Shown: piece after piece, positions 6,929 through 16,501 of the stretch
How the letters are laid out: each line of letters opens with the position of its first letter
Position numbering within the stretch: the stretch's first letter is position 1
Assembly: GCF_006539925.1 (NCBI RefSeq)
Contig: NZ_BJNY01000004.1
Span: forward strand, 1 to 64,000
Length of the DNA: 64,000 nt
Source of the DNA: Glutamicibacter uratoxydans
GTDB lineage: Bacteria; Actinomycetota; Actinomycetes; Actinomycetales; Micrococcaceae
Reading direction: 5' to 3'
The notes under the pieces: model-generated
Databases searched by the model: none
Seen by the model: the letters and a program-made list of their open reading frames with translations, nothing else
Told to the model about the DNA's origin: nothing
Translations under genes and position numbers: made by a program

Positions 6929-8836
6929 ATGAGCGCCACGTCCGATTCCCTGCGAGCCAACTACAAGGTGCGCGCCAGCGAGCTGCTGGGCCGCAACTGG
7001 CTGAATACCGGCGGGCAGCAGCTGGATCTTGAAGCGCTGCGCGGCAAGATTGTCATCCTCGATTTTTGGACCTTCTGCTGCATCAACTGCCTGCACGTGC
7101 TCGACGAGCTGCGCCCGCTGGAGCAGCAGTACTCCGATGTGCTGGTCACCGTGGGCGTGCATTCGCCGAAGTTCGAGCACGAGGCGGACCCGGAGGCGCT
7201 GGCCGCGGCGGTGGAGCGCTACGAAATCCACCACCCGGTGCTGGACGACCCGGAGCTGGTGACCTGGCAAGCCTATGGCGCGCGCGCCTGGCCGACCTTG
7301 GTGGTGCTGGATCCCGAGGGCTACATCGTCGCCCACCTCTCCGGCGAGGGCCACGCCCAGGGCCTGGGCTCGCTGATCGAGGAACTGGTCGCAGAGCACG
7401 AGGCCAAGGGCACCCTGCACCGCGGCGACGGCCCCTATGTGGCCCCCGAGCCGCGCGAGGGAGACCTGCGCTTCCCGGGCAAGGCGATCGCGCTGGCCAA
7501 CGGCAACTTCCTGGTCGGCGATTCCGGCCACCACCGCCTGGTGGAGCTCGCCGCCGATCTCACACTGGTGCGCACCATCGGCGCCGGCGTGAAGGGCTAT
7601 GCCGACGGGGACGCGGACACCGCACAGTTCAACGAGCTGCAGGGCCTGGCGCTGCTGCCCGAAGAACTGGTGGCCAAGGTGGGGTACGACGTGATCGTCG
7701 CCGACACCGTGAACCACCGCCTGCGCTCGGTGAACCTGTCCACCGGGCAGGTCGGCACCGTCGCCGGCAACGGCGTGCAGCGCCTGCTGGATGCCGACAC
7801 CGCCCGCAGCTCCGACGCGCCGACCCAGCTGGGGAACGACGCGCTGAACATTTCGCTCTCCTCCCCGTGGGATGTGCTCTACCACCCTTCGGGCAAGGTC
7901 ATCATCGCGATGGCCGGCACCCACCAGATCTTCGCGTTCGACCCGGCGAGCACCGAGGTAGAAATCTTCGCAGGCTCCGGCTTGGAGGGCCTGGCCGACG
8001 GCAAGCCGCAGGACGCCTGGTTCGCCCAGCCCTCCGGCCTGGCGCTGGATGGCGACGACGTGTGGGTGGCGGACTCGGAGACCAGCGCGCTGCGCCGGAT
8101 CGAGATCGCCGACGGCCAGGCAGTCGCCGTGCACACCGCGGTGGGCGAGGGCTTGTTCGACTTCGGCTTCCGCGACGGCGATGCCGCCCAGGCGCGCCTG
8201 CAGCACCCGCTGGGCGTTGCGGTGCTGCCCGACGGCTCCATCGCAATTGCTGACTCCTACAACGGGGCCGTGCGCCGCTTCGATCCGTCGAGCAACACCG
8301 TCTCCACCCTGGCCAAGGGCCTGAAGGAGCCGGCCGACGTGCTCATCGACGCCAGCGGCGAGGGGGACCCGGTGCTGCTGGTGGTGGAGACCAACACCCA
8401 CCAGTTGGTGCGCATCCCGATCCCCGCCGAGGCGCTCGTGGTGGACGAGGGCGCCAGCCAGACCCAGCGCCCCAAGACCCGCGTGAAGGCCGGCGGCCAC
8501 CAGATCCTGGTGCGCTTCGCCGCTCCCAAGGGGCAGAAGCTCGATGACCGCTGGGGAGATCCGACCCAGCTGAAGATCTCCGCGAGCCCCGAGGAGCTGA
8601 TCCTCTCCGGCGGCGGCACCTCCACGGGCCTGGCCCGCACCCTTGAGCTGAACCCTCAGATCGCCGAGGGCGTGCTGCATATTACCGCGCGCGCCGCTGC
8701 CTGCGACGGGGAGCCGGGCGGCGAGATCCCGGACCACGCGGCCTGCCACCTGTACCAGCAGGACTGGGGCATCCCGGTGCTGCTGGACGCCGAGGGCGAG
8801 GACGAGCTGCAGCTCGATTTGCGCGGCGTGAACTAG
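6929..8836 (+). CDS. Thioredoxin-like / NHL-repeat protein
   Basis: This 635-residue cytoplasmic protein resembles eukaryotic NHLRC2 in layout. An N-terminal thioredoxin/AhpC-TSA fold (about 20-165) has a CINC redox motif near residue 50 in the FWTFCCINCLHVLDEL context. It is followed by an NHL beta-propeller (about 180-500, repeated NHRLRSV, DSGHHRLV and DSYNGAVRRF blades) and a C-terminal beta domain (about 520-635). ATG 6929 is chosen over ATG 6923 because the GAAAGG ribosome site ends at 6922. A possible promoter (TTGAAC 6869, GATAAT 6894, 19-base spacer) lies upstream. The substrate is unknown. Confidence 0.88.
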   Translation: MSATSDSLRANYKVRASELLGRNWLNTGGQQLDLEALRGKIVILDFWTFCCINCLHVLDELRPLEQQYSDVLVTVGVHSPKFEHEADPEALAAAVERYEIHHPVLDDPELVTWQAYGARAWPTLVVLDPEGYIVAHLSGEGHAQGLGSLIEELVAEHEAKGTLHRGDGPYVAPEPREGDLRFPGKAIALANGNFLVGDSGHHRLVELAADLTLVRTIGAGVKGYADGDADTAQFNELQGLALLPEELVAKVGYDVIVADTVNHRLRSVNLSTGQVGTVAGNGVQRLLDADTARSSDAPTQLGNDALNISLSSPWDVLYHPSGKVIIAMAGTHQIFAFDPASTEVEIFAGSGLEGLADGKPQDAWFAQPSGLALDGDDVWVADSETSALRRIEIADGQAVAVHTAVGEGLFDFGFRDGDAAQARLQHPLGVAVLPDGSIAIADSYNGAVRRFDPSSNTVSTLAKGLKEPADVLIDASGEGDPVLLVVETNTHQLVRIPIPAEALVVDEGASQTQRPKTRVKAGGHQILVRFAAPKGQKLDDRWGDPTQLKISASPEELILSGGGTSTGLARTLELNPQIAEGVLHITARAAACDGEPGGEIPDHAACHLYQQDWGIPVLLDAEGEDELQLDLRGVN

Positions 8837-8847
8837 CGCTAGCCAGC

Positions 8848-8878
8848 AAGGCGCGCCGGATGATTCCGGCGCGCCTTT
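8848..8878 (+). terminator. Rho-independent terminator after NHL gene
   Basis: A 13-bp perfect stem (8848-8860 with 8865-8877) with a TGAT loop is followed by a short T stretch. Confidence 0.75.
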
Positions 8879-9013
8879 GCCGTCCCCGCCGCCGCCCTCT
8901 CCGCCTTCCCGCACCGCATCGTGCGCCGAAATATGAGGAAACCTCAGCAAAATCTGCAGCCATCGGGCTAGACTGGGTTGCGGGAGGCGCCGGAGGGATC
9001 CGGCAAATGAGTG

Positions 9014-10267
9014 ATGGCATCGAAAATGTTCCGGGCACTGGAAATACCAAACTACCGACTCTGGCTGGTGGGGGCGCTGGTTTCCAATATCGGAACCTGG
9101 ATGCAGCGCGTGGCCCAGGACTGGCTGGTGCTCACCGTGCTGACCGACAACGACGGCACCGCCACCGGCATCACCACCGGCCTGCAGTTCCTGCCGATCC
9201 TGCTGCTCGGGCCCTATGCGGGGCTGATCGCCGACCGCTTCAACAAGCGCCGGCTGCTGATCTTCACCCAGGGCTTCATGGGGCTGTGCGCGATCCTGCT
9301 CGGCGTGCTGGTGGTGACCGGCACCGCAGAACTCTGGCACGTGTACGTGCTGGCGGCCCTGCTGGGCTGCGGCGCGGCCTTCGACGCCCCCGCGCGCCAG
9401 GCCTTCGTCTCCGAGGTGGTCCCCGGAACCCACCTGACCAATGCGGTGGCGCTGAACAGCGCGAACTTCAACCTGGCGCGGCTTGCAGGCCCGGGCGTGG
9501 CAGGCGCGGTGATCGCCGCCTTCGGCACCGGCCCGGCGTTCTTGATCAACGGCGCCTCATTCATCGCGGTGATCTCCTCGCTGGTGTTCATGCATAAGGA
9601 CCAGCTGCAGCCGGCCAAGCCGGTCCAGCGCGAACGCGGCCAGGTGCGCGAAGGCATCAGATATGTGAAGAACCGGCGGGATCTGCTGCTGATCTTCTTC
9701 CTGGCCTTCGTGATCGGCACCTTCGGGCTGAACTTCCAGATGACCAACGCGATCATGGCCACCGAGGCCTTCGGGGTGGGGCCCGGCGAATTCGGCATCC
9801 TGGGCAGCATCATGGCGGTGGGCACCTTTGGCGGCGCGCTGCTGGCCGCGCGGCGCTCAAGCCCGCGCTGGCGCTATGTGATCGGCGGCGGCATCGCGTT
9901 TGGCATTGCAGCGCTGGCCAGCGCCTGGATGCCGAACTATGTGGCCTTCGGCTTCATGCTGATCCCGGTGGGCCTGGCCTCGCTGACCTTCCTGAACAGC
10001 TGCAACACCATGGTGCAGACCTCTGTGCCGCCGCAGTACCGGGCGCGCGTGCTGGCGCTCTACCTGATGGTGGTCATGGGCGGCACCCCGATCGGCTCTC
10101 CGCTGATCGGCTGGCTGGCCGAGGTGCTGGGGGTGCGGGTGGCGGTGTCCATCGGCGCGCTGCTTTCGCTCGGCGCGAGCATCGCCGCGCTGGTGGCCTG
10201 GCAGAAATTCAGGCATGACGCGGTGCCGCTGCGCGAGCAGATGCGCGAAATGCTGCACCTGCGCTAG
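9014..10267 (+). CDS. MFS transporter, EntS-like (MFS_3 group)
   Basis: This 417-residue 12-helix major facilitator belongs to the group containing the enterobactin exporter EntS. Typical features are the N-terminal FRALEIPNYRLWLVGALVSNIGTWMQRVAQDWLVL segment and the loop-2 motif AGLIADRFNKRRLL. The substrate cannot be told from sequence. The start is uncertain: GTG 9011, ATG 9014 and ATG 9026 are all possible, and the GGAGGG at 8992-8997 is 16 bases from 9014. The stop overlaps the stop of the convergent minus-strand gene by 4 bases. Confidence 0.88.
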   Translation: MASKMFRALEIPNYRLWLVGALVSNIGTWMQRVAQDWLVLTVLTDNDGTATGITTGLQFLPILLLGPYAGLIADRFNKRRLLIFTQGFMGLCAILLGVLVVTGTAELWHVYVLAALLGCGAAFDAPARQAFVSEVVPGTHLTNAVALNSANFNLARLAGPGVAGAVIAAFGTGPAFLINGASFIAVISSLVFMHKDQLQPAKPVQRERGQVREGIRYVKNRRDLLLIFFLAFVIGTFGLNFQMTNAIMATEAFGVGPGEFGILGSIMAVGTFGGALLAARRSSPRWRYVIGGGIAFGIAALASAWMPNYVAFGFMLIPVGLASLTFLNSCNTMVQTSVPPQYRARVLALYLMVVMGGTPIGSPLIGWLAEVLGVRVAVSIGALLSLGASIAALVAWQKFRHDAVPLREQMREMLHLR

Positions 10268-11280
10268 TGGGCCACCTGTTCGCCGCCGGAGACCGGAACC
10301 ACTGAGACCTCGGTGGTGCTGGTGGTCAGCTGCGCGGTGAAGGAGAACTCGTCGGTGACCTTCTTGGCTTCCTTGGCGCCGGTGCGCAGGTCCTGCTCCA
10401 CCAGGTCCACGCTCGCGGTGACCTGCAGCGGGGCCAGCACCCAGGCGCCGTTGTAGTAGCTGACGTCGATGGTGGGGTACTTGTCGATGGACCAGCTGAT
10501 GCTGGAGGAGTCAACGCGCGCGGTGGTGTTGTAGGCGAAGGGGCAGCCCGAAGGCATCAGCACCTGCTGTTTGGCACAGCCGTCCAGGTACTTCTTCACC
10601 TTGGAATTGATCGCCGCGATGAAGGCCTTGGTGGGCTGGGTCTTCAGCGCGATGCGCACCGGGTCCGCAGAGGGGCCGGTGACGACCACGCCGCGGGTGT
10701 CGGCGGCGAAGTTCTTGGTGCTGAAGCTGGCGTCGAGCACCGAGGGGTAGAACACCGGAAGGGTGCTCACGCCGGCCTTGAGCGGGATCTGCTGGCCGTT
10801 TACGCTGACCTCGTTGACGGTGTTCGCCTTGATCCGCACGGTGGGCAGGGTGCTCGGTTCGAAGGCCCAGGTGTCGAAGAACAGCCAGGTTTTGCCGGTG
10901 TGGCGCAGCGTGTACTGCGACTGCTTGTCCACCCCGCCGGCCTTGTAGCGGGCGGTCACCACACGCAGGTCCGGATCGTTCGGGTCCACCTGGGTGTCAT
11001 CGGCGGTGAAGTCGGTGATGCCCTCCTGAGTGCGGGCCAGCACCTCGCCGTCCAGCGCCACCGCGTCGCCCTTGGGGACCTGCGCCTGCAGCAGGCCCAG
11101 CGCCTGCCCGCCATGGCCCGCGGCCAGCTGCTTCTGCAGGTCGACGACCAGGTGCGCAGGGGAGAACAGGACGCGGTTCGCGGCTAGGGCGCCGCCGATG
11201 AGCAGCGCGATGAGCAGAACGGCGGCAAGGCCCCAGCGCAGGGCAAGGCGCGGAACGGGAGTGTGGCGATCAGTGTTCAT
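10264..11280 (-). CDS. Unknown membrane-anchored extracytoplasmic protein
   Basis: This 338-residue protein has a short cytoplasmic N-terminus, one membrane helix (about 14-35, WGLAAVLLIALLIGGALAA) and a ~300-residue external domain. Two Cys residues (CAKQQVLMPSGC) near residue 240 could form a disulphide. The fold of alternating polar beta segments suggests repeated small beta domains. No function is recognised. A GAGGG sits almost against the ATG, so initiation may be weak or leaderless. It ends convergently with the MFS gene, sharing 4 bases. Confidence 0.78.
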   Translation of the reverse strand: MNTDRHTPVPRLALRWGLAAVLLIALLIGGALAANRVLFSPAHLVVDLQKQLAAGHGGQALGLLQAQVPKGDAVALDGEVLARTQEGITDFTADDTQVDPNDPDLRVVTARYKAGGVDKQSQYTLRHTGKTWLFFDTWAFEPSTLPTVRIKANTVNEVSVNGQQIPLKAGVSTLPVFYPSVLDASFSTKNFAADTRGVVVTGPSADPVRIALKTQPTKAFIAAINSKVKKYLDGCAKQQVLMPSGCPFAYNTTARVDSSSISWSIDKYPTIDVSYYNGAWVLAPLQVTASVDLVEQDLRTGAKEAKKVTDEFSFTAQLTTSTTEVSVVPVSGGEQVAH

Positions 11281-11328
11281 TACCCTCTAGGCTAGCGGTT
11301 TTCGGCGCCGAGTTTGAAACCGGGGCGC

Positions 11329-13005
11329 TTAGCGGCGCCGGCGGCGCCTGGTTCCGAACATGCCGCGCAGCATTTCCCGCCCGAGCATGTTCGCCGCCTG
11401 CAGCGCCATGTCCATCAGCTCATTTCCGCCGGCGGAGGACGGCGCCGGGGCGGGGTCCTGGCGCGGCGCCTCCCGGGTCTCGGCGGGAGCCGGGTTGGTG
11501 GGGAAGTCGCTGGCGGGCACCGTGGTGGGCTTGCCCAGGATCGACTCGGCGATGCGCCGCGCCTCCTCGTCGACATCGGCCGCTGAACCAGTAGAGCTGG
11601 CGGGACCAGCAGAACCGGCAGTCTCACCGGCACCGCCCGGCGCTGAGACCGCCGTTTGCTCTTGGGGCAGGTCAGCGGCTGCGAGCAGCTCGCGGGCCGA
11701 TTCCCTGTCCGCCGCGGTGCCGTAGCGCGCCGCCAGCGGCGAGGCGGCGATGATGCCGGCGCTCACTTCCGCGTCGGCAGGCCCGATCCGCGACCCCGGC
11801 GAGGTCAGCCTGGTCCAGGCCGCGGGGGTGGGCACGCCCTTTTCGCCGAGCACGGTGATGACCGCCTCTCCCACCCCGGCCCCGGTCAGCGCCGCTTTCA
11901 GGTCCAGCTCGCCGGCAGGGAAGGTGCCGATCACGTCCTTCAGCGCCGCCGCGTCCTTGGGGGTGAACACGCGCACCGCATGCTGGATGCGGGTGCCCAG
12001 CTGGGCCAGCACCTCGTTGGGCAGGTCGGCGGGGGACTGGGAGATGAAGAACAGGCCCACGCCCTTGGATCGGATCAGCCGCACGGTGGAGATGATGGCC
12101 TCGGTGAAGGCCTTGGAAGCGCCCTTGAACAGCAGGTGCGCCTCGTCCAGGAAGAACACCAGCTTGGGCTTGTCTAGGTCGCCGGCCTCGGGTAGCTCCT
12201 CAAACAGGTCGGCCAGCAGCCACATCAGGAAGGTGGAGAACAGCAGCGGCTGGCGGTTCAGGCTCGGCAGCTCCAGGATGGAAATGACCCCGCCGTTCCC
12301 GGTGCGCAGCAGGTCGGCGGTGTCGAACTCGGGCACCCCGAAGAACGGGTCCATGCCCTGGGACTGCAGCACCGTGATGCCGCGCAGGATCACCGAGGCG
12401 CTGGCGGAGGACACCCCGCCCAGGTTCTTCAGGTCCTCCTTGCCCGCATCGTCCAGCAGGAATTCGAAGACGGCTTTCAGGTCGCCCAGGTCATCCAGCG
12501 GCAGCTTGCGGGTGTTGGCGTAGTGGAAGACCAGCTGCAGCACCTGCTCCTGGGTGTCGTTCAGCTCAAGGACCCTGGAGAGCAGGATCGGGCCGAAGGA
12601 GTCGACGGTGGCGCGCACCGGGATCCCGTCCTTGCCATCGCCCAGGGTGAGGAATTCGACGGTGTTGCTGCGCGGGGCGAAGGTGTGCCCGATCGCCGCC
12701 AGCCGCTCGTCCAGCTTCGCGCTGGGCTCCGCCGGCTGGGCCAGGCCGGACAAATCGCCCTTGATGTCTGCAAGGAACACCGGCACCCCGGCGGCTGCCA
12801 GCTGTTCGGCCATCACCTGCAGGGTCACGGTCTTGCCGGTGCCGGTGGCGCCAGCGACCAGCCCGTGGCGGTTGAGCATCGCCAGCGGCACGCGGATCTG
12901 CGCTTCGGGGCAGACCTGCCCGTCGACGATGCCCGCGCCCATCTCAAGGCAGGGCGTGGAAAAGGAGTATCCAGCAATCAGGCTGGTGAGCAGGGCAGAT
13001 TCCAT
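11329..13005 (-). CDS. HerA-like helicase/ATPase (DUF853 family)
   Basis: This 558-residue P-loop ATPase belongs to the HerA/FtsK-related DUF853 family. Walker A is GATGTGKT at residues 52-59, and the Walker B region is KLVFFLDEAHLLF near 265. The core is followed by a low-complexity Ala/Ser/Pro linker (about 430-525) and a terminal GTRRRRRR tail. Family members are hexameric DNA translocases or helicases, but the cellular role of DUF853 is not settled. The gene stands alone between unrelated neighbours. Confidence 0.9.
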   Translation of the reverse strand: MESALLTSLIAGYSFSTPCLEMGAGIVDGQVCPEAQIRVPLAMLNRHGLVAGATGTGKTVTLQVMAEQLAAAGVPVFLADIKGDLSGLAQPAEPSAKLDERLAAIGHTFAPRSNTVEFLTLGDGKDGIPVRATVDSFGPILLSRVLELNDTQEQVLQLVFHYANTRKLPLDDLGDLKAVFEFLLDDAGKEDLKNLGGVSSASASVILRGITVLQSQGMDPFFGVPEFDTADLLRTGNGGVISILELPSLNRQPLLFSTFLMWLLADLFEELPEAGDLDKPKLVFFLDEAHLLFKGASKAFTEAIISTVRLIRSKGVGLFFISQSPADLPNEVLAQLGTRIQHAVRVFTPKDAAALKDVIGTFPAGELDLKAALTGAGVGEAVITVLGEKGVPTPAAWTRLTSPGSRIGPADAEVSAGIIAASPLAARYGTAADRESARELLAAADLPQEQTAVSAPGGAGETAGSAGPASSTGSAADVDEEARRIAESILGKPTTVPASDFPTNPAPAETREAPRQDPAPAPSSAGGNELMDMALQAANMLGREMLRGMFGTRRRRRR

Positions 13006-13046
13006 GGCACTAGCCTAAGCTCGGCACCCGGGTTCGCGGTAGGGGT

Positions 13047-13808
13047 CTAGAAGGGATGCAGCAGCCGCTGCACAAATCCCTGGGTGCGTGGGTTGCTCGG
13101 GGCGCCGAGCACCTTGGCCGCCGGTCCGGTCTCCACCACCACGCCGCCGTCCATGAACACCACGGTGTCCGCCACGTCGCGGGCGAAGGCTAGCTCGTGG
13201 GTCACCAGCACCATGGACCAGCCCTCCTGGGCCAGTTCCTTGATGACCACCAGCACTTCGCCCACCAGTTCCGGGTCCAGAGCGCTGGTCGGCTCGTCGA
13301 AGAGCAGCAGATCGGGCTTGAGCATCAGGGCGCGCACGATACCCACGCGCTGCTGCTGACCGCCGGACAGGGAATTGGGGTAGGCGTCCGCCTTGGCGGA
13401 AAGGCCCACCCGCTCCAGCAGCTTCGCCGCCTGCTCCATGACCTCGCCGCGTTCGCGCTTCTGGACTTCCAACGGCCCAACGGTCACGTTCTGCAGCACT
13501 GTCAAATGCGGGAACAGGTGGTGGCCCTGGAACACCATGGCAGAGCGCCGGCGCAGCACCTGGGCCTGCTTGGCGGTGGTCTTCGCGGAGAAAGAGACTT
13601 CCGGCCCGCCGTTGAAGGCCACGGTGCCTGCCTGCGGGACTTCCAGCCCGTTCAGGCAGCGCAGCGCCGTGGTCTTGCCGGAGCCCGAAGGCCCGATCAG
13701 CGCCACCACTTCGCCTGCATGCACGGTGAAGTCGATGCCCTTGAGCACCTGGTTCTCGCCGAAGGATTTGTGCAGCCCGGTGACCGATAGCAGGTTACTT
13801 GGCGACAT
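13047..13808 (-). CDS. Amino-acid ABC transporter ATPase (GlnQ type)
   Basis: This 253-residue ATPase powers polar amino-acid import. It has Walker A GPSGSGKT (residues 39-46), the signature LSGGQQQR, Walker [13 protein letters not shown] and the switch His in [10 protein letters not shown] 13808 is preferred over the upstream TTG at 13829 because GAAGGAAGG precedes it. With that start the gene overlaps the permease gene end by 14 bases. It is the last gene of the binding protein-permease-ATPase operon. Confidence 0.93.
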   Translation of the reverse strand: MSPSNLLSVTGLHKSFGENQVLKGIDFTVHAGEVVALIGPSGSGKTTALRCLNGLEVPQAGTVAFNGGPEVSFSAKTTAKQAQVLRRRSAMVFQGHHLFPHLTVLQNVTVGPLEVQKRERGEVMEQAAKLLERVGLSAKADAYPNSLSGGQQQRVGIVRALMLKPDLLLFDEPTSALDPELVGEVLVVIKELAQEGWSMVLVTHELAFARDVADTVVFMDGGVVVETGPAAKVLGAPSNPRTQGFVQRLLHPF

Positions 13809-14460
13809 ATTTTTCAAGCCTTCCTTCAAGGAGGTTCTGCAGGCCGGAGAGGACCAGGCAGATGATCCAGTACAGGCCGGCGGCGGTGAGGTAGAGCAGC
13901 ATGAATTCGTAGGTACTCGCGGTGATCTCCTGGGCCTTGCGGAACATTTCGGTGACCAGGATCAGCGATGCCAGCGAGGTGTCCTTCACCAGGGAGATGA
14001 AGGAGTTGGACAGCGGCGGCACCGACACCCGGGCCGCCTGCGGCAGGATGATGCGGAACAGCGTGCGGGTTCGCGACATGCCCACGGTGTAGCCGGCCTC
14101 CCACTGCCCGGCGGGCACCGAGAGGATCGCGGCGCGGATGATCTCCGCCGCGTAGCCGCCGATGTTCAGGCTGAAGGCGATGATCGCGCTGGGCCAGGGG
14201 TCGATGGTGATGCCGATCGAGGGCATGCCGTAGAAGATCACGAACAGCTGCACCAGCAGGGGCGTGCCGCGGATGATCGAGATGTAGACCCGCGCGATCG
14301 AAGAGACCAGCTTGTTCCCGCTCATGCGCATCAGCGCCATGAGCAAGGCGATCGCCAGGCCGATGGCGAAGCTGATCAGCGAGAGCGGGATGGTCGCGGT
14401 GATTGCGCCCTTGGCCAGCGGCCAGAGCGAATCAAGAAATAACTGCCAATTCGAATCCAT
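13795..14460 (-). CDS. Amino-acid ABC transporter permease (HisM/GlnP type)
   Basis: This 221-residue inner-membrane permease has about five helices and the EAA-loop region ([25 protein letters not shown]) that docks the ATPase. ATG 14460 is used rather than the upstream GTG 14478 because GAAGGTAG lies just before it. The gene is separated from the upstream substrate-binding-protein gene by 75 bases containing a stem-loop, and it overlaps the ATPase gene. The substrate is likely a polar amino acid such as cystine, glutamine or a basic amino acid; which one is not resolvable here. Confidence 0.93.
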   Translation of the reverse strand: MDSNWQLFLDSLWPLAKGAITATIPLSLISFAIGLAIALLMALMRMSGNKLVSSIARVYISIIRGTPLLVQLFVIFYGMPSIGITIDPWPSAIIAFSLNIGGYAAEIIRAAILSVPAGQWEAGYTVGMSRTRTLFRIILPQAARVSVPPLSNSFISLVKDTSLASLILVTEMFRKAQEITASTYEFMLLYLTAAGLYWIICLVLSGLQNLLEGRLEKYVAK

Positions 14461-14475
14461 AACTACCTTCGTGCA

Positions 14476-14517
14476 CAAAATGAAACTGGCACCACGCGTT
14501 TCACGTGTGGTGCCAGT
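14476..14517 (-). terminator. Intra-operon hairpin between binding-protein and permease genes
   Basis: On the minus strand an 11-bp perfect stem (14485-14495 with 14507-14517, extendable inward) is followed by TTTCATTTTG. It sits between the binding-protein stop and the permease start. Such elements partly terminate or stabilise transcripts so that the binding protein is made in excess. Confidence 0.7.
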
Positions 14518-14535
14518 CTACGCAGTAGCGGTGCG

Positions 14536-15348
14536 CTACTTGGAAATGTCGTCGCCGAAGTACTTCTCGGAGATCTTCGCCAGTTCGCCGTCGGCGCGCA
14601 GCTGCTCAAGTGCGTCGTTGATCGCCTTCTGCAGGTCGGTGGCGTCCTTGCGCATCGCGATGCCCGATTCGCTCTTCTCGGAGGCCTCTGCGGCGATCTT
14701 GATGCTGTCATCAGGGTTGGTCTTCTGCGAGTCCAGGAAGGTCAGCTTGTCGTTGATGGTGGCATCCACGCGGCCCTGCTTGAGCAGCGTGACAGCCTGG
14801 GCCCAGCCCTCGACAGGCTCGACGTTCGCTCCGGCCTTCTTGGCTTCCTCGTAGTAGTTGCTGGTCTGCGACTGCGCGGTGGTCTTGCCCTTGAGCGAAT
14901 CGAAGGAGGTGATGTCGGTGTTGTCGCTCTTGGTCACCACCACGCCGGTGGACACGGAGTAGGGCTCGGAGAACAGGTACTTCTCTTCGCGCTGCGGGTT
15001 GATGCCCACCTCGTTGGCGATCACGTCGAAGCGGCCCGCGTCCAGGCCCGCAAAGATGGCATCCCACTGGGTTTCCTGGAACTTGACCTCCACGCCCATC
15101 TTCTGGCCCACTGCCTTGACGACGTCGACGTCGTAGCCGGTCAGCTCGGAGCCCTCGTGGTAGGAGAACGGGCGGTAGGTGCCCTCGGTGCCTACGGTCA
15201 GCACGCCGGAGTCCTTGACCTTGGCCAGCGCCGAGGTTCCCTCGGAGCTCTTGGCGGAGGCGTCGGTGCCGCTGCCCGAGCCGCCGCAGGCGCTGAGGCT
15301 CAGGGCTAGGACGGCGGTGGTTGCCAGCAGGGAGATGGTGCGCTTCAC
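14536..15348 (-). CDS. Amino-acid ABC transporter substrate-binding lipoprotein
   Basis: This 270-residue lipoprotein starts at GTG 15348 behind AGAGGT. It has signal LALSLSAC with acylated Cys, then a type 2 periplasmic-binding fold (SBP_bac_3 family). The amino-acid-binding signature GYDVDVVKAVGQKMG lies near residue 75, and ..DAGRFDVIANEV and TTAQSQTSNYYE follow. It captures an amino acid outside the cell and passes it to the permease at 13795. A promoter is visible upstream at 15376-15404, and a hairpin follows the gene. Confidence 0.93.
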   Translation of the reverse strand: MKRTISLLATTAVLALSLSACGGSGSGTDASAKSSEGTSALAKVKDSGVLTVGTEGTYRPFSYHEGSELTGYDVDVVKAVGQKMGVEVKFQETQWDAIFAGLDAGRFDVIANEVGINPQREEKYLFSEPYSVSTGVVVTKSDNTDITSFDSLKGKTTAQSQTSNYYEEAKKAGANVEPVEGWAQAVTLLKQGRVDATINDKLTFLDSQKTNPDDSIKIAAEASEKSESGIAMRKDATDLQKAINDALEQLRADGELAKISEKYFGDDISK

Positions 15349-15375
15349 GGTGACCTCTTTTGATGAACTTCGATG

Positions 15376-15404
15376 GTTGTACTTCGCGGATGTACAAGGT
15401 GCAA
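15376..15404 (-). promoter_or_regulatory. Sigma-70-type promoter of amino-acid ABC operon
   Basis: On the minus strand, -35 TTGCAC (15399-15404) and -10 TACAAC (15376-15381) are separated by exactly 17 bases, about 28 bases before the GTG start. Confidence 0.6.
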
Positions 15405-15514
15405 CCGGCAGGGCGCCCCAGGTATTCCAGCGGATTGCCCCAATTTTAGTCCGCGGCCCCACAGGGAGGGCTCTTCATGTCATCCAAGGAAACACTTGTG
15501 TCGCATGCCACCGC

Positions 15515-16444
15515 TTAGATGCCCAGCAGGAACGCGATGCCCATCATCAGCGGGATGGCGCAGATCGTCGTCATCAGCACCGTGTCCTTGGCGACGACGA
15601 CGCCGCGCTCATAGCGCGAGGCGGTGACGAAGATGTTCTGCGCGGTGGGCAGCCCGGCCATGATCACGCAGGCGGCGAGCATCTGCCCGCCCAGGCCAAA
15701 GGCGAAATAGCCGAGCACCCAAGCGAGCAGCGGATGGAGCACCAGCTTGGCGGCGGTGCCGATCAGCACATCGGCGCGCCGCCCGGAGGCAGAGTCCAGC
15801 GGCTTGGAGCCGACCAGCGAGATGCCGAAGGCCAGCAGCATGGCCGGGATCGAGGCCCCGGCTATCAGGTTGATCGGCTCCATCGCCAGCTTGGGCACCT
15901 CGAACCCGGTCAGCGCGACGACAAGGCCCAGCAGCGAGCCGATGATCATCGGGTTCTTCAGCGTGGCAAGGACCATCGCGAAGAAGGTGGTGCGGTGCTT
16001 GGAGGTGGTGGCGTCAAGCATCGCCAGGTTCACCGGCTGGTAGAGGGCCAGCTGGAACAGGATGATCGGCGCGGCATAGGACATGTCGCCCAGCACGTAG
16101 AGGGCGATCGGCAGGCCCAGGTTGGCGGAGTTCACCGTGGAGGCGGCCATGGCGGCCATGATCCGCTCGGCCGGCTCCCGCTTGAGCCAGCGGGCGGTGG
16201 CCAGGTTGTAGGCGCCGGCGGTGAGGAAAGCGGAGATCGCCGCCACCCACAGCAGCGGGCCGAGCACGGAGACCGGGTCGGATTCAGCCAGGGTGGTGAA
16301 CAGCAGCGCCGGGCTGGCGACGAAGAAGGTGGTGCGGTTGAGCACGTGGCGGGCCTGGTCGCCCAGCACGCCGGTGCGCCCGACGAAATAGCCCACGGTG
16401 ATGACTACCCAGATGATGGAGAAGCCTTCCAACACCCCGCCCAT
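15515..16444 (-). CDS. AEC-family transporter (auxin efflux carrier type)
   Basis: This 309-residue membrane protein has about ten helices in two inverted halves and belongs to the AEC family. Bacterial members move organic acids such as malate or malonate, or other small anions. The N-terminal FSIIWVVITVGYFVGRTGVLG and the central SANLGLPIALYVLGD are typical. ATG 16444 follows AAGGAGGA closely. It lies just downstream of the tRNA-Gly terminator on the same strand. The substrate is not determinable. Confidence 0.88.
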   Translation of the reverse strand: MGGVLEGFSIIWVVITVGYFVGRTGVLGDQARHVLNRTTFFVASPALLFTTLAESDPVSVLGPLLWVAAISAFLTAGAYNLATARWLKREPAERIMAAMAASTVNSANLGLPIALYVLGDMSYAAPIILFQLALYQPVNLAMLDATTSKHRTTFFAMVLATLKNPMIIGSLLGLVVALTGFEVPKLAMEPINLIAGASIPAMLLAFGISLVGSKPLDSASGRRADVLIGTAAKLVLHPLLAWVLGYFAFGLGGQMLAACVIMAGLPTAQNIFVTASRYERGVVVAKDTVLMTTICAIPLMMGIAFLLGI

Positions 16445-16460
16445 AGTCCTCCTTGCCGAT

Positions 16461-16495
16461 GAAAAAAGCCGGGGCACCTTGTGGTGCCCCGGCTT
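16461..16495 (-). terminator. Terminator downstream of tRNA-Gly
   Basis: A 13-bp perfect stem (16466-16478 with 16483-16495) is followed on the minus strand by a run of six T. It ends the tRNA transcript before the AEC gene. Confidence 0.85.
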
Positions 16496-16501
16496 GGTGC
16501 G

